This document shows positions 32,201 through 42,371 of a stretch of 64,000 nucleotides of DNA, in pieces (the stretch's first letter is position 1; every line of letters starts with the position of its first letter). The DNA lies in assembly GCA_964019425.1 (NCBI GenBank), contig OZ025793.1, positions 930,001 through 994,000 on the forward strand. The letters are read 5' to 3'. The notes below the pieces were generated by a model. That model saw only the letters and a list, made by a program, of their open reading frames with translations, searched no databases and was not told the origin of the DNA. Made by a program: the position numbers and the translations under genes. This stretch comes from Flectonema sp. DT1601 (taxonomy: Eukaryota > Euglenozoa > Diplonemea > Diplonemida > Diplonemidae).

Positions 32201-34437
32201 ATTGGCAATGCAAGATCGCAGCATGGGTTGGGTTCGAGAAATTCTGACAGACATGTTTAAAAAAGGTTTGTTACTCTCCTAGTTTACCAAATGATATGTT
32301 TGTAAGAAAGTTATTAACTAAAATACCAAACAGTGGGAGCGTCACGTATTGAAGTGCCATCAACTATTCCAGCCAACAGTATGGTTAAGGATGAACATCA
32401 TATGAAAGTTATAAATGAAAATGGCACAATAATGGTCACTCCCTACAACCCTTCTATCGCATTCGCAAGGCATGTTGCTTGGCCAAAGCCGATGTTGTTT
32501 CCAGTTCCACTCAGGAGGTATTCTCTCGATACGGTGTGTGTTTTATTTACTGTCTTTTCATTACATTGAATTCTTCGAAAACAAAGTCTTGGACTTGCGG
32601 TATTGCTGAGCGTTATAACAAAAACAGGTACTCCGAGGAAGTATCTGCTCTGAAGTAGCGTCATTCGATATCCTAACCAGCAATGACTCGTCCCCGGCTT
32701 GTATGAGTGCAGATGTTGAGGTTCTGATAATACTCGCTGGACTACTAAGTCCACTACCACTTCCTAATGCAAAAGGATGGTGTATTCGAATTAATCACAG
32801 CAGTATACTGAAATCTATTGCTGATGTTTGTAATACAGACGTGGAGTCATTGTTCCACGGAAAATCATCCCTTCTGAAGCACAAGAAAGGCGATGACCTA
32901 TCTAACCTTGACCCTGCCCTAGTTGGGAAATTGTTGGAACTTGTAGGGCAACGCAAGACGCTCTTTGCAACGAGGAACAACAGTAATACTTATTCAAGTG
33001 TTTTTACACAAATTGCTGGGTTGCTTGGGATTAAATCCCTTCTGCAGCACAAAGAACTTCAAAAAAATGAAAAGGGGATTCTGGCTGGTGCATCTCCTGA
33101 TGTTAAAGTAAGCGCTGCCAGCGCTCTTCAAGAACTTCAAAGCATCGAACAGCTCTTATTAGATGTTGATTTCAAACAAAAGTATCCTCGTGTAGAGGTA
33201 GAGTTCGACGGGTCTTACTATAAAGACCACAGCTTATATTCTGGAGTACTGTACACTGTTGGGATTGTGACTCAGCACGAAGGAATCTCAACGAGCAGTA
33301 AGAGAAAACCTGGCAGGGGAGATTTCTCGGTTGTTGGAATCGGCGGTCGGTATGATAAATTTTTGCAAACTCTGCGAAATCATTACAGTGCCTTAGCACT
33401 GAGCGACAAGGATTCCTTTGAAACCAGACGTGATATCTTTCAGGTTCCTGGCACAACGTGTTGCACGGGATTCAATTTGTCCCTCACAGATATATTTGAA
33501 AAGTGCATGCGACACAATGATTACATATCACTGTCAGTGCAAATGAAAAATCATGCCAGTCATCATTTACTTGGGCAGTCAACATTCGTTCATGTTTGTA
33601 TCCCTCAAAATACTTACAATGCCGCGTTGTTATTGAGGGTTTGCATCGAGCTGAGAGAAAGTGGTGTTCCTTGCGACTACCAATTGGAACCAAATGTCTT
33701 AGTGTCTGATCTACAAGACCAGTGCAGGCAAAACTTTATCCCGTGGTTGCTCCTGTTACCTGCTGTGACCAAGAATATTCATGAGACAAGTGTTCTCAAA
33801 TTCAAACTGAAGAATCTTTCCACTGGAGGACTACGCAAGGACACTGACAAGCACCCGACAGAACACATAATCGACTCAAGGATTTCTGGAATAGGGAAGG
33901 CTGTTGTTCAGCGACTTGATGAAACCACTGTCACTGGACCGCAAACTGACAAAGGTCACGCTACTCCTGGAACTTCTCACCTATCAACTAATTCTGACTT
34001 AGAGATTTATGGACCTGATGGGAAAAAAAAGTATGCTGATGCTGCGATGGTAAGACAGCTCCATGTGTCTTCATTTTCCAAGTCTCTGGGTGCCCGTCAT
34101 TGTTATGTGTCTCTTATGTCAAATCAGGAAATACGAACCTGGGTGTCCCACATTTACAGTTCTGGTCTTCAGGTATGTGCATTTTTGTTTTTTGTTGATA
34201 GTCCACTATTTATTCACATTAAAACAGGAGTCTGATCCCAAATTCCGCCAGCTTGCTGACTGGACGAAAGCCCGGCAATCATCGCCTGTGCTGCTTGTTT
34301 TCTCAGAGCCTGAGCGGAAATTTGAAGTTGTGCTCACTGGTAACATTAGGAGAGGTGCACATGAACAACCGTCAAGAGGTATTAAACACAAACCTCGGAA
34401 GGGAGGCAAGAAGTCTTACAAGGATGATATGTTTTGA
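29271..34437 (+). CDS. GCN2: GCN2-type eIF2alpha kinase with HisRS-like region
   Basis: Six exons: 29271-30973, 31047-31795, 31879-32265, 32334-32533, 32628-34172 and 34228-34437. All junctions keep frame, for 1597 residues. The order is a Cys/His cluster CPECRER...HAKNCC (18-38), an RWD-like domain (~58-185), an acidic Ser-rich linker (200-430) and a kinase from ~525. The kinase has LGEGGQG, YAVKRVEL, an eIF2alpha-kinase-type insert, LQMEYC, HRDLKPEN ~709, GDFGFAT ~740 and CAPEQ. A HisRS-like region follows from ~947 (FARHVA, LRRY), then a basic C-terminus. GCN2 senses uncharged tRNA and phosphorylates eIF2alpha to slow translation during starvation. The N-terminal Cys/His cluster is not a usual GCN2 part. 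The gene is split so that no single exon shows the whole kinase. The AG acceptor is at 29249. Confidence 0.92.
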
Positions 34438-34602
34438 GATTAGTTTATTTTATTTATGTTTGCTTTCTTTCGTTCTTGCCGCTTTCGACCCACTGAACTC
34501 CGCTGATGAAAAGAAATAATCGCCGCGTCGAGTTTGTGAACGGTTTACACAAAGTTCAGGTTGATTTAACATTCTAAATTACCCAGGTGACACGCAAAAA
34601 AC
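34438..34602. other. 3' UTR/spacer between GCN2 and tRNA-Leu
   Basis: AT-rich, no signal other than the approach to the tRNA gene. Confidence 0.4.
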
Positions 34603-34684
34603 TGACGAGAGTGGGGTTTGAACCCACGCCCCCGAAGAGACTACGATCTGAACGTAGCGCCTTAGACCGCTCGGCCATCTCGCC
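34603..34684 (-). tRNA. trnL-CAG: tRNA-Leu (CAG)
   Basis: On the minus strand the acceptor GGCGAGA pairs with TCTCGTC (one G-U pair), and the discriminator is A. The D arm is GGCCGAGCGGTCTAAGGC. The anticodon stem CTACG/CGTAG encloses TTCAGAT, giving CAG. A long variable arm (TCTCTTCGGGGGC) marks a class II tRNA, and the T arm has GGTTCAAACCC. Length is 82 bases, without intron. Like the tRNA-Cys it is antisense to the protein genes. Confidence 0.97.
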
Positions 34685-34869
34685 CTGCCTTTTTTTCTTT
34701 TTTGCCTTGGGGAAGAAAATTGAGAATTACTTGGGATCGCATTTTTAATTCATTTTCTTTTCCCTTCTTTTTTTTTAAATAGGCCTTTTTTTATTTTTTT
34801 CTCCTTTCTTCTGACGTTCCTATGCTTCTATGCGTATTTTTTTGGGGAGGCGTTGCACTTTTTCTTTCA

Positions 34870-35225
34870 ATCCTTCTGCTGGGATCCTTCGAGAAACGAG
34901 CCGAATCCAGTATGGTCCACTGATGTTATTATCAGCAATCTTCTACCACCGGTAGTCCATCCCGGTCATGTCGTACCTCTTACTTTTTTGATTCCTTCTG
35001 CGTTGGATTCAAAGCAGTCCTTCCATTTCCGGATTGCCATTGTAGTTTGACTTCAAGTCTATATTTTCGATGTTTACACTTATCGGAAGATGGTCACTAC
35101 TCCATCCGTCTAGCGTCCTGTACTTGCCGTCATTGTGGAGGCTGAGCTCAATGGTCTCGTTACTTGCTAATACTTTCCATAGACTGCAGGGTAAGATTTG
35201 AGTATTGACACCCATTTGAGACTTG
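34870..35225 (-). mobile_element. LINE (non-LTR retrotransposon) endonuclease remnant
   Basis: On the minus strand the segment reads TLDGWSSDHLPISVNI, the C-terminal SDHxPI signature of APE-type endonucleases carried by LINEs. After a frame change it continues with KWKDCFESN, which resembles the W-K-x-F/W segment that follows the endonuclease in LINE ORF2. Several stops and frame changes follow. No reverse transcriptase motif is seen within the window segment, so this is a short dead fragment. It interrupts the spacer upstream of the aminotransferase gene in antisense orientation. Confidence 0.6.
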
Positions 35226-35472
35226 AAATTGATAGATGGTTCACCAAAAATGCGCGAATCACTTCCCCTTTACTAAGTGTCTTTATTTCCATCTGGAAAA
35301 ATATCCTTTTATTAGGAAAGAATGTTTTGAAAGAACACAACTGATGGTATCGTTGTTGAAGAACGCGGTGCTACATCGGAACTCTTCACTGGACAGTTTG
35401 CGGGTTGTAAAAAGTCAGGGAACTCGTGTTTTATCATTCAAAATAATTTTTAAGTTTCCTAAACAATCTAAT

Positions 35473-37429
35473 ATGGGCCAGACATGCAGTGCACCACAGC
35501 AAACCAAGCACAAACGCATTCCAAAGCAGGTAAAGGTTATTACAACTGATTATAAAGTCTCTGTGCTTGATGAAGAAGAGGAGCTGTTGCATGAAATGTG
35601 GAATCATGTAGTGGGAAAGGATGCAGTCATGCCAACACCCTTTTTTGAGCAAGGCCTGAAGATGACATATTGCGACTATGTAGCAAGCGGTAGAGGCCTA
35701 CAGCCCATAGAAACTATGATCTCAGATAGTATTCTCCCGTTCTATGCGAACACCCACACGGAGGCATCAATTACCGGGAAAACAACAAACACGTTACGTG
35801 AAGAAGCCCGAATTGCAATTAAACGAACTTGTGGTGGAAAAGTTTCAACGAAATGCATATTTGTAGGTTCTGGTTCCACAGCTGCAGTGCAGCTTATAAT
35901 TGGCATGTTGCAATTACGTCAGTCGATAGTATGTTTTGTTTGTTTATTACCTTTTCTGAATCTCCTAAAACTACTAACTTACCTCAACAATAGGATAACG
36001 TTTTATCATCACCTTCTTGGTATTCCGCCTTTTCGGAAGTTGAACACTTCGATAGCAATGGTGAGCCTGCAAGAGTAGTCGTGCTGTATGGTCCCTTCGA
36101 GCACCATTCAAACATCCTACCATGGAGAGAACTAGAGGGTGTATATTCCTGTATGATTCCGGGCAATCAAGATCACTCAGACTTAGATTTTAAACAATTC
36201 GAGAAACTGTTGGAAAAACACCACTCCGCATCACTCGTAATCGTCTCTACTTCTGCGTGTAGTAACGTCACTGGACACATTTCTGATATCAGTCGTATTA
36301 ATAAAGTGATCTCAGCATCAAGTGCAGCTTCAAAGACATTACTCTTCTTGGATTATGCTTGTGGGGCTCCCTACTTACCTATTGATATGCATACCTGTGA
36401 TGCTGCTTTTATCTCTCCTCATAAATTTGTGGGTGGTCCTGGAACACCTGGTATCTTATTAGTTAATGTGGAAGGTGTAATTGCACAGAGGTATGTTATT
36501 GTTTCCCGTTCTATCAAGAGTGAATACATTTTTGCTACAAAAAAAAATCACACAGGTACCAAACTGCAAAGCCAAGTCGTGTTGGAGGAGGAACTGTTGA
36601 GTTTGTAACTAAAAAAGAACATGGCTATCTTAGTGACGTCGAACAAAGAGAAGAAGGTGGCACTCCAGATATCATTGGGTCTATCAGGGCGGGGATGTGT
36701 TTCCTGCTTAAAGATAAAATCGGAACAGATTTGATTCATAAAAAGGAGAGTCAGTATTTCAAACTTGCAAAACATATGTGGAAAGACACTGGAATAGTAA
36801 TTCTTGGATCACAATCAGCTGAGAGAGTCAGCGTTCTATCTTTTTTTATCGCGTCACCTGTTGAGGGTAAAGTTCTTCATTACAATTATGTAGTGTCACT
36901 GTTAAACGATTTGTTCGGAATTCAATGCAGAGGAGGATGTATGTGTGCCGGCCCTCTAGCAGCTTCACTATTATCTATTGATGATGAATTAATCTCTCGC
37001 TATATCTCAATGTCTGAGAGCGGAGATGAAGTTTTTCCAGCTGTAAAACCTGGTTTTGTTAGGCTCTCGCTTAATTATTTTATACCAGAGTGGGAAGCCC
37101 GATACATACTATCGGCAGTCGCTTTGGTAGCGAAACATGGATGTAACTTAATGTCGAGGTATACATTCGCTATAGACGGTAGTTGGACTCATAAAAAAGC
37201 ATCTGCTCCGTTACTTTCGATTGAGGATGTGTTTACACCTCAAGACTGTAAGAAACCTGCTTCAATTAACTCTTCGAAACAACTCTTAGATTCATATCTT
37301 CGTCGTGGAGAGAAAGTTTTAATTGATGCCGGCGTAACTAATAAAGAATTGACGTCTAAATGGTCTCCAGCTTTTTCTAATAAAATTAAGAAACCATTTA
37401 ATTGGTTTGTTACTCCTGTAGATCTGTGA
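35473..37429 (+). CDS. PLP-dependent class V aminotransferase / cysteine-desulfurase-like, N-myristoylation signal
   Basis: Exons 35473-35928, 35994-36490 and 36556-37429 (introns of 65 bases each) give 608 residues. The Met chosen starts MGQTCS, an N-myristoylation site with a palmitoylatable Cys5. The frame is also open upstream to 35236, but that part looks like leader. Family marks are CDYVASGRGLQPIE near the start, GSGSTAAVQLIIG, LDYACGAPYL, the PLP-lysine region FISPHKFVGGPGTPG, GGGTVEFV and RGGCMCAGPLA. The last is in the place of the active-site Cys loop of SufS/CsdA-type enzymes. It could release sulfur from cysteine or handle another PLP substrate. The acylation signal suggests a membrane-attached cytosolic enzyme and not the mitochondrial Fe-S desulfurase. 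The C-terminal 100 residues are of unknown role. Confidence 0.82.
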
Positions 37430-40400
37430 TCTTATTTTAGATTACGGACGACATTAATCGAATTATCATTTTTCATCTTACGTCCGAAACGTCTGCATTT
37501 CTGTTAGACCCGTTTCTTAGAGTGGTCTACTGACTACCTAACTTTCTTCCTCTCTACTTTCTTCCTTTCATTATATAAATATATTTTTTTTTTTCTTTTT
37601 TTATTCAGTTGTTTTCGTTGTGTTGTTCATGAATTGAACGCATGCTTTATTTTTAAAAAAAATTAGTTTTTATCTTGGCCAAAAAAAAAAAAAAAAAAAA
37701 AAATCGGAAACTTTTACTGATTTCGTAGTATTTTTTTTGTAAGCCAAATCAACATTCATTGCAACGATGTCGAGCATCAGGTCCTCTGTTACTGCTTTGA
37801 ATTTTAATAGACGATTAACAAAATATTAAATATAAATAATTCCACTCACATGTCCCTAAAAATACACATTGTCATGAAGAGGAACGTTTGTTCAATTTTC
37901 CGCTTCTTCTTATTTGCGTTTTAGTAGTTTGCTTTCTTTCGTTGAGAAATTCACCTTCAGGTTAACAATAAAAAAATAAATATGTGTACTCATCGTGATA
38001 TCTTATTATGGAATTTGAATACTGCGATAGAAAAATTTAAATTAACTCATGAATAGTTATTCTATCTTATCAAAAGGAATATTTTTTTCGTTTTACTTTT
38101 TTTTTTTTGAACTACCTCTGCTATTTCTACATTTTCTTTATAGTTATCCTCATCTCACTTCCTGACAACAATCGGAAAAGGTGGAAAGCTGACAATAGGC
38201 ATACTGTGTTCATTATGCCCCGTCAGCCGAAGCTATAATAAAACAATCTTAATAAGATTGGGTCTAATTACGTTGCTGTTGCCTCGTAGCTCTAGGGAGT
38301 TTAACCCGATGCTCTCTAGTTTGCTGTATCAGCGATGCACAGTACGCAATGTATTGGACTTCTTTATCTATCTGTCTATCTACCTATCATTATATGTGAG
38401 CTTTTCCTGACTTTTTTTTTTTTGTCTCCTAAGATTAGTAATGAATAAAATAAATAATATTATCATCTATGATCCATAAAATTAATATTCTTCCCCTTAC
38501 TTGTTATCTTGTTGCCTGTGACGCTGTGCCAGCATCAAGCTTTGTGTCTAATCTAACAAAAGCGGTTCCTTAATAAGTGAATCGGCAAGTCTATTCTGCT
38601 TTCGTTGGGTCGCTATTCTATTGTGGTGTGGTCTGTGCTGCGTCTTGTTGTGTTCAAGGTTTTTTTTTTTAAATTGTCATTCGTAGTACGTGGACATTAT
38701 TAGTTTTGGCTTTCTTTTTTCTTTTTTTTTCGCCAACGAGGTTTGCAGTTTCTCTGCCTTGAAAGGTCTTTTTTTAGTCTCCCTCTCTTTTCTTATTCCA
38801 TTTTTTTTAAATCACACAATTTTTTTTTTCCTTCTTTTTTTTTGATGTGCTCCAGTTTTACTTTTTCTTTTACTGCTTTTTTCGATTAGCAATAAAATAG
38901 GAAAAAAAGTTATTTTTAGGCGGCCGTACGCATCTTTATCGCGTTGTACCAAGAAAAAGAAAAAAAAGAAAGAAAAAAAAAATGTGTTGGAGTAAAAGAA
39001 ATGAAACAAATTATTGAATGGTTGAATTATTTATTTGTGATAATAACGTTCCAAATAAATATTATGATCAGTTCAATTCCCTATCATGTCATTTTTTTTT
39101 AAATATCCGATACATTTTGCAGCTAAAATGCGCAATTGTTCAAAAAAAAAAAAAAACAAACAAATAATTGACATTTATTACGTCAACAGTTTTTTTAATG
39201 TTTTTATTATAAGGTTGAAAAGTGATTTTGATATTCTTGTTGTTCCTCTTGAGAGCTTTTTACACTTCCTCAGATTACTTTCTATGAGGATTTACGGTTT
39301 TAACTATTAAATTGGCAATTTGGTAGTTAATGTTTTTGCCTCAGAAATTCTTGAGGATTAGTGCTAGTTTGTAAATAAATAAAGGTCCAGGCGCAGCTAC
39401 GATCCACCGTCTCATTTGAGCTTCATAGTTATTTGAGAAGAGATAGATCGTGTTCCGGGTTTTAAAAATCTTTTTTTTTTTTTTTTTCGTGATTTGATAC
39501 ATCAAATTGTTTAAAAAAAAAAAAAAGGATTTTTTTTATATGGAATAGAAAAAAGATAATGTATCTATTGCTCTCCCTTGTTGACCATTTTTTTTATTTT
39601 ATTATTATTATTATTATTGTTTTTTTTTTTTTTTTTTTTTTTTTTTGGATTCAACCTGTAGGAACACGATTTTACGTATTGGCAGTCATCAGTTGCCAGA
39701 CTTGCTAAAATTTTTTAAAATTTTTAATTTTTTACAATATACTTCACACACACTATTATATTATTATACTGTGATACTTCCAATGGTGTGTGTGTGGGAT
39801 CGTGTTGAGGGATTCTTTTTAACTCGCAAATATAAGAAGAGTGAAAAGGGATCGGCACAACGAATCTCGCCGGATAAAATTCCCAGTTTCAGAAAACTAT
39901 TGAAATGCTTGTTATTTTCTTCTTCTTTTCTTTTTATATTCGAATAACTAATAAATAAATAACTTATTTGCTTCTTCCTTTATTAGGATTTTGTACACCC
40001 GGGTTTTTGCAAAAAAAAGGAACAGAATAGTGAAGTTAATCGATTCTTTGTTTTTATTCAGAATTTTGATTATCATTTTAACAACACAGTGTTATATTAC
40101 TGTTTTTTTTCTGAATAATTTTTTTAAGATAAAAAGTATTTTCTTCTTTATTACTCTTTATTGCTTAGCTCGCAAGTACCGATAGCAGAATGTGTGTATT
40201 GTTCTAACGATATGTTGTTTTCGTGGCTCTTTTAGATGGCTATCGGTGTTTGCAATTCGTATTTTAACATTCGTTCTCTTTCTCTCTCTCTCTCTCTCTC
40301 TTAACTCAAACAAAAAAAAAAAAAAACCTAACTCTTTTTTTTTAAAAAGAATTTTAGAAAAAAAGAAAAAATAAAATATAAAAAAAAAACAACCGTATTC

Positions 40401-40453
40401 TAACTTGTAGTGATTAGCAAGTCACTTAAAATTTCAAAAAGAATAAAGTAAGA
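37430..40453. other. Gene-poor interval
   Basis: No coding gene is supported. It contains long homopolymers (A22 near 37681, T runs near 39480 and 39620) and a diverged copy of the retroposon family (38165-38460). A diverged repeat at 39390-39600 resembles 45700-45930, sharing CGTCTCAT(T/C)T...AGCTTC and TGGAATAGAAAAAA. A microsatellite (CT)n lies just after the interval's middle, near 40280. Confidence 0.5.
38165..38460 (+). mobile_element. Diverged retroposon copy
   Basis: It shares GGAAAGCTGACAAT(A/G)GCAT, CTGTGTTCA, GATTGGGTCTA and TATTGGACTTCTTTATCTATC-type blocks with 7650-7950, and ends near TGAATAAAATAAATA. The middle has decayed. Confidence 0.45.
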
Positions 40454-40645
40454 TATGAGGACGTGCCAAAAGTAGGGCCTATTTTGTACCACGGGTAACT
40501 GCTGGCCTCTAAATCTTGGTCTGAGCACTTTTTTGGCCCACTCTGTATATTAGAAAACTCAATTCCGGGTCTGGGATACAACTTTACTTGTCACCAGTTC
40601 AAAAATTCTGCAATTTTTAGGGGAAATTGACTGTATTACACTGTA
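40454..40645 (+). repeat. Left terminal inverted repeat
   Basis: It begins TATGAGGACGTGCCAAAAG and runs to the CTGTATTAC block. The inner edge is set where identity with the right arm fades. Confidence 0.75.
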
Positions 40646-40791
40646 AGATGCTTGTGCACAGTTGAGACCAATTTGTAAGGTAGTAGTAGGAGAGTGTCAC
40701 TCGCTTGAGTCACAGCTTCACAAATAACAATGATAATTAAGGATACTCTAGAACGAGAGCCACTGTGACAGGCATTTCGGCAGCATATCAA

Positions 40792-41409
40792 ATGTCATCC
40801 AGACCTCATCGAGAGTGGGCACCGGTGCGTACCCTCACCGAGGTGGCAGGCGTACTCCGAACGCTCAGCGACACAACACTTGTATTCCTCTTCTTTGAAG
40901 AGCAAGAAGTGAGTGTGCAGAACCTCCGCATCCCAGCCGTAACCAGCATCCCCACCTACCGAAAGGATACTTCAGGTCAGATATATATCACAGCTTTCTC
41001 TGACGAAAACCCGCAATTTGCACTTGACGGAGGTAAGGCTACTTTGCTACTGAACCACAAGCCCAAAATATCAGATAAGCTTCCCCTTACTAGAGCTGAG
41101 AAGAGCACTATTGGATCTACACCCCTTGACACAACCGCGGACAACAACAAGTTTGCAGAGATAGAGCACAGTCAGCATATCGATTCCCTGAAGAATAAAC
41201 GAGCAAGAAAAGAAGCCTTTTTTGAAAGGTTAGACAGGGAGCACACCATCCAACAACGAGCCTGCAAACGGAAAAGTGCCCCCGAGAAGCCTGTTAGAAA
41301 GAAGCGCCAATGCAGCCAGTGCAGCTCTCTTACTCATGATCTCCGAAATTGTCCAGACCGTCGTTCTGAACCCGAAAGCTCTGATTCAAGTAGCAGTGTA
41401 ACCCCTTAA
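40792..41409 (+). CDS. Transposon-borne protein with CCHC zinc knuckle
   Basis: From the first ATG the ORF encodes 205 residues. An N-terminal mixed domain (~100 residues) is followed by a Lys/Arg-rich helical region. A C-terminal zinc knuckle CSQCSSLTHDLRNC has exact C-x2-C-x4-H-x4-C spacing, and a Ser-rich end follows. MULE transposases commonly end in such a knuckle. The DDE catalytic core is not visible, so this may be a leftover C-terminal part or an accessory DNA-binding protein. Codons upstream of the ATG are open but start at GTG. Confidence 0.6.
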   Translation: MSSRPHREWAPVRTLTEVAGVLRTLSDTTLVFLFFEEQEVSVQNLRIPAVTSIPTYRKDTSGQIYITAFSDENPQFALDGGKATLLLNHKPKISDKLPLTRAEKSTIGSTPLDTTADNNKFAEIEHSQHIDSLKNKRARKEAFFERLDREHTIQQRACKRKSAPEKPVRKKRQCSQCSSLTHDLRNCPDRRSEPESSDSSSSVTP

Positions 41410-41675
41410 AAAACGTAAGTGTGTACAACATTATTAGTAAGTTAGTGTAGGTGCAGAATGCACACGAATGATCAATATCAGTCCATCAGTCCTCTTAGCT
41501 TCGCTGCTTGTGCCAAAACTTACGTATTAATTTTGTCATGCAGTTTCTAAATTCATCGGATGGGGATGGGTCTGCTTGCCCAGGATATGGAGTTCGACAG
41601 CCACGGAGAACAATGCATCTAATTACAGAGGTCTGATATGTGAAGTAAACCTGCCCCCTGTGTGTGTACTGCATA

Positions 41676-41867
41676 ACACAGTAATACAGTTAATTTCCCC
41701 TAAAAATTGCAGAATTTTTGAACTGGTGACAAGTAAAGTTGTATCCCAGACCCGGAATTGAGTTTTCTAATATACAGAGTGGGCCAAAAAAGTGCTCAGA
41801 CCAAGATTTAGAGGCCGGCAGTTACCCGTGGTACAAAATGGTACCCTACTTTTGGCATCCTCTCATA
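41676..41867 (-). repeat. Right terminal inverted repeat
   Basis: The reverse complement begins TATGAGAGGATGCCAAAAG. It differs from the left arm by small indels near the tip (GACGTG against AGGATG) and scattered substitutions. Confidence 0.75.
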
Positions 41868-42371
41868 TATAAAAACAAACTCTTCTTCATTCTCAGTTCT
41901 GTAATGGTTACCATCGGAACTAATTGAGAAATGTGAAAAAATAAATTTCATCTGATAGAAGTGATTATCAATCTAACTCTGATAAAAAAAAAAAAAAAAA
42001 AAGAAGTAATTTCTCTTTTTTTTTTTTTTTTTTTCTCTCTTAACTATAACTCGCTCAAAGCACTCTGCGTTTCGCGGGTACTTTCATTTGCGTTTGGGTT
42101 GTCTGTATTTTTTTTTTTTTTGGTTTGTACGGAAAGAATCTTACGATACACGTATTCTTTCACTCGGCCATCCCGTACTATAGCACAGCCATTCAGGTCT
42201 GCTTGTGTTACTAGCTCTATACTATTCACAATATCGAATAGAACTGTGTTATCCTGATATAGTAATTTCTTTATAACATATTTTAGTTGTTTTCATTTTA
42301 ACTTTTATCAAACTATTCACTAATATACTCAACAGGTCGTCTTATAGTCAAAAGGGAAACTATAAGGTAAG
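41868..42371. other. Spacer upstream of coiled-coil gene
   Basis: AT-rich with homopolymers. It ends with an acceptor CTCAACAG at 42335, 36 bases before the ATG. No gene is seen. Confidence 0.5.

Larger units (their letters stand above)
40454..41867. mobile_element. DNA transposon with ~190-bp terminal inverted repeats (MULE-like)
   Basis: Bases 40454-40645 and 41676-41867 are imperfect inverted repeats of each other. Shared blocks include GCCAAAAGTAGGG, TTTTGTACCACGGGTAACTG, AAATCTTGGTCTGAGCACTT, AATTCCGGGTCTGGGATACA and CTGGTGACAAGTAAAGTTGT (the last written from the right arm). The 1.4-kb element holds one ORF on the + strand. Long terminal repeats of this kind and a zinc knuckle in the encoded protein suggest a Mutator-like element. 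I could not identify a clear target-site duplication. No complete transposase is present, so it is probably non-autonomous. Confidence 0.8.

Noticed and set aside
32703-34235. Stand-alone HisRS-like gene
   Set aside because: The frame joins in phase to the kinase exons upstream and lacks a complete synthetase active site, as in GCN2.
35236-35472. Longer N-terminus for the aminotransferase
   Set aside because: The extension is not like the family. The internal MGQTCS start has a clear acylation signal. Not fully excluded.
36081-36608. Independent 175-residue protein
   Set aside because: It is exon 2 of the aminotransferase running into its intron. The PLP-lysine motif needs the flanking exons.
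38812-39009. Lys/Phe-rich small ORFs (also near 11431, 11938, 17829, 49551, 52866 and 60861)
   Set aside because: They arise from A and T homopolymers, have no domain, and lack acceptor or start context.
40792-41409. Gag-like protein of a retroelement because of the CCHC knuckle
   Set aside because: The ORF is enclosed by long terminal inverted repeats, not direct repeats, and no reverse transcriptase is near. A DNA transposon fits better.
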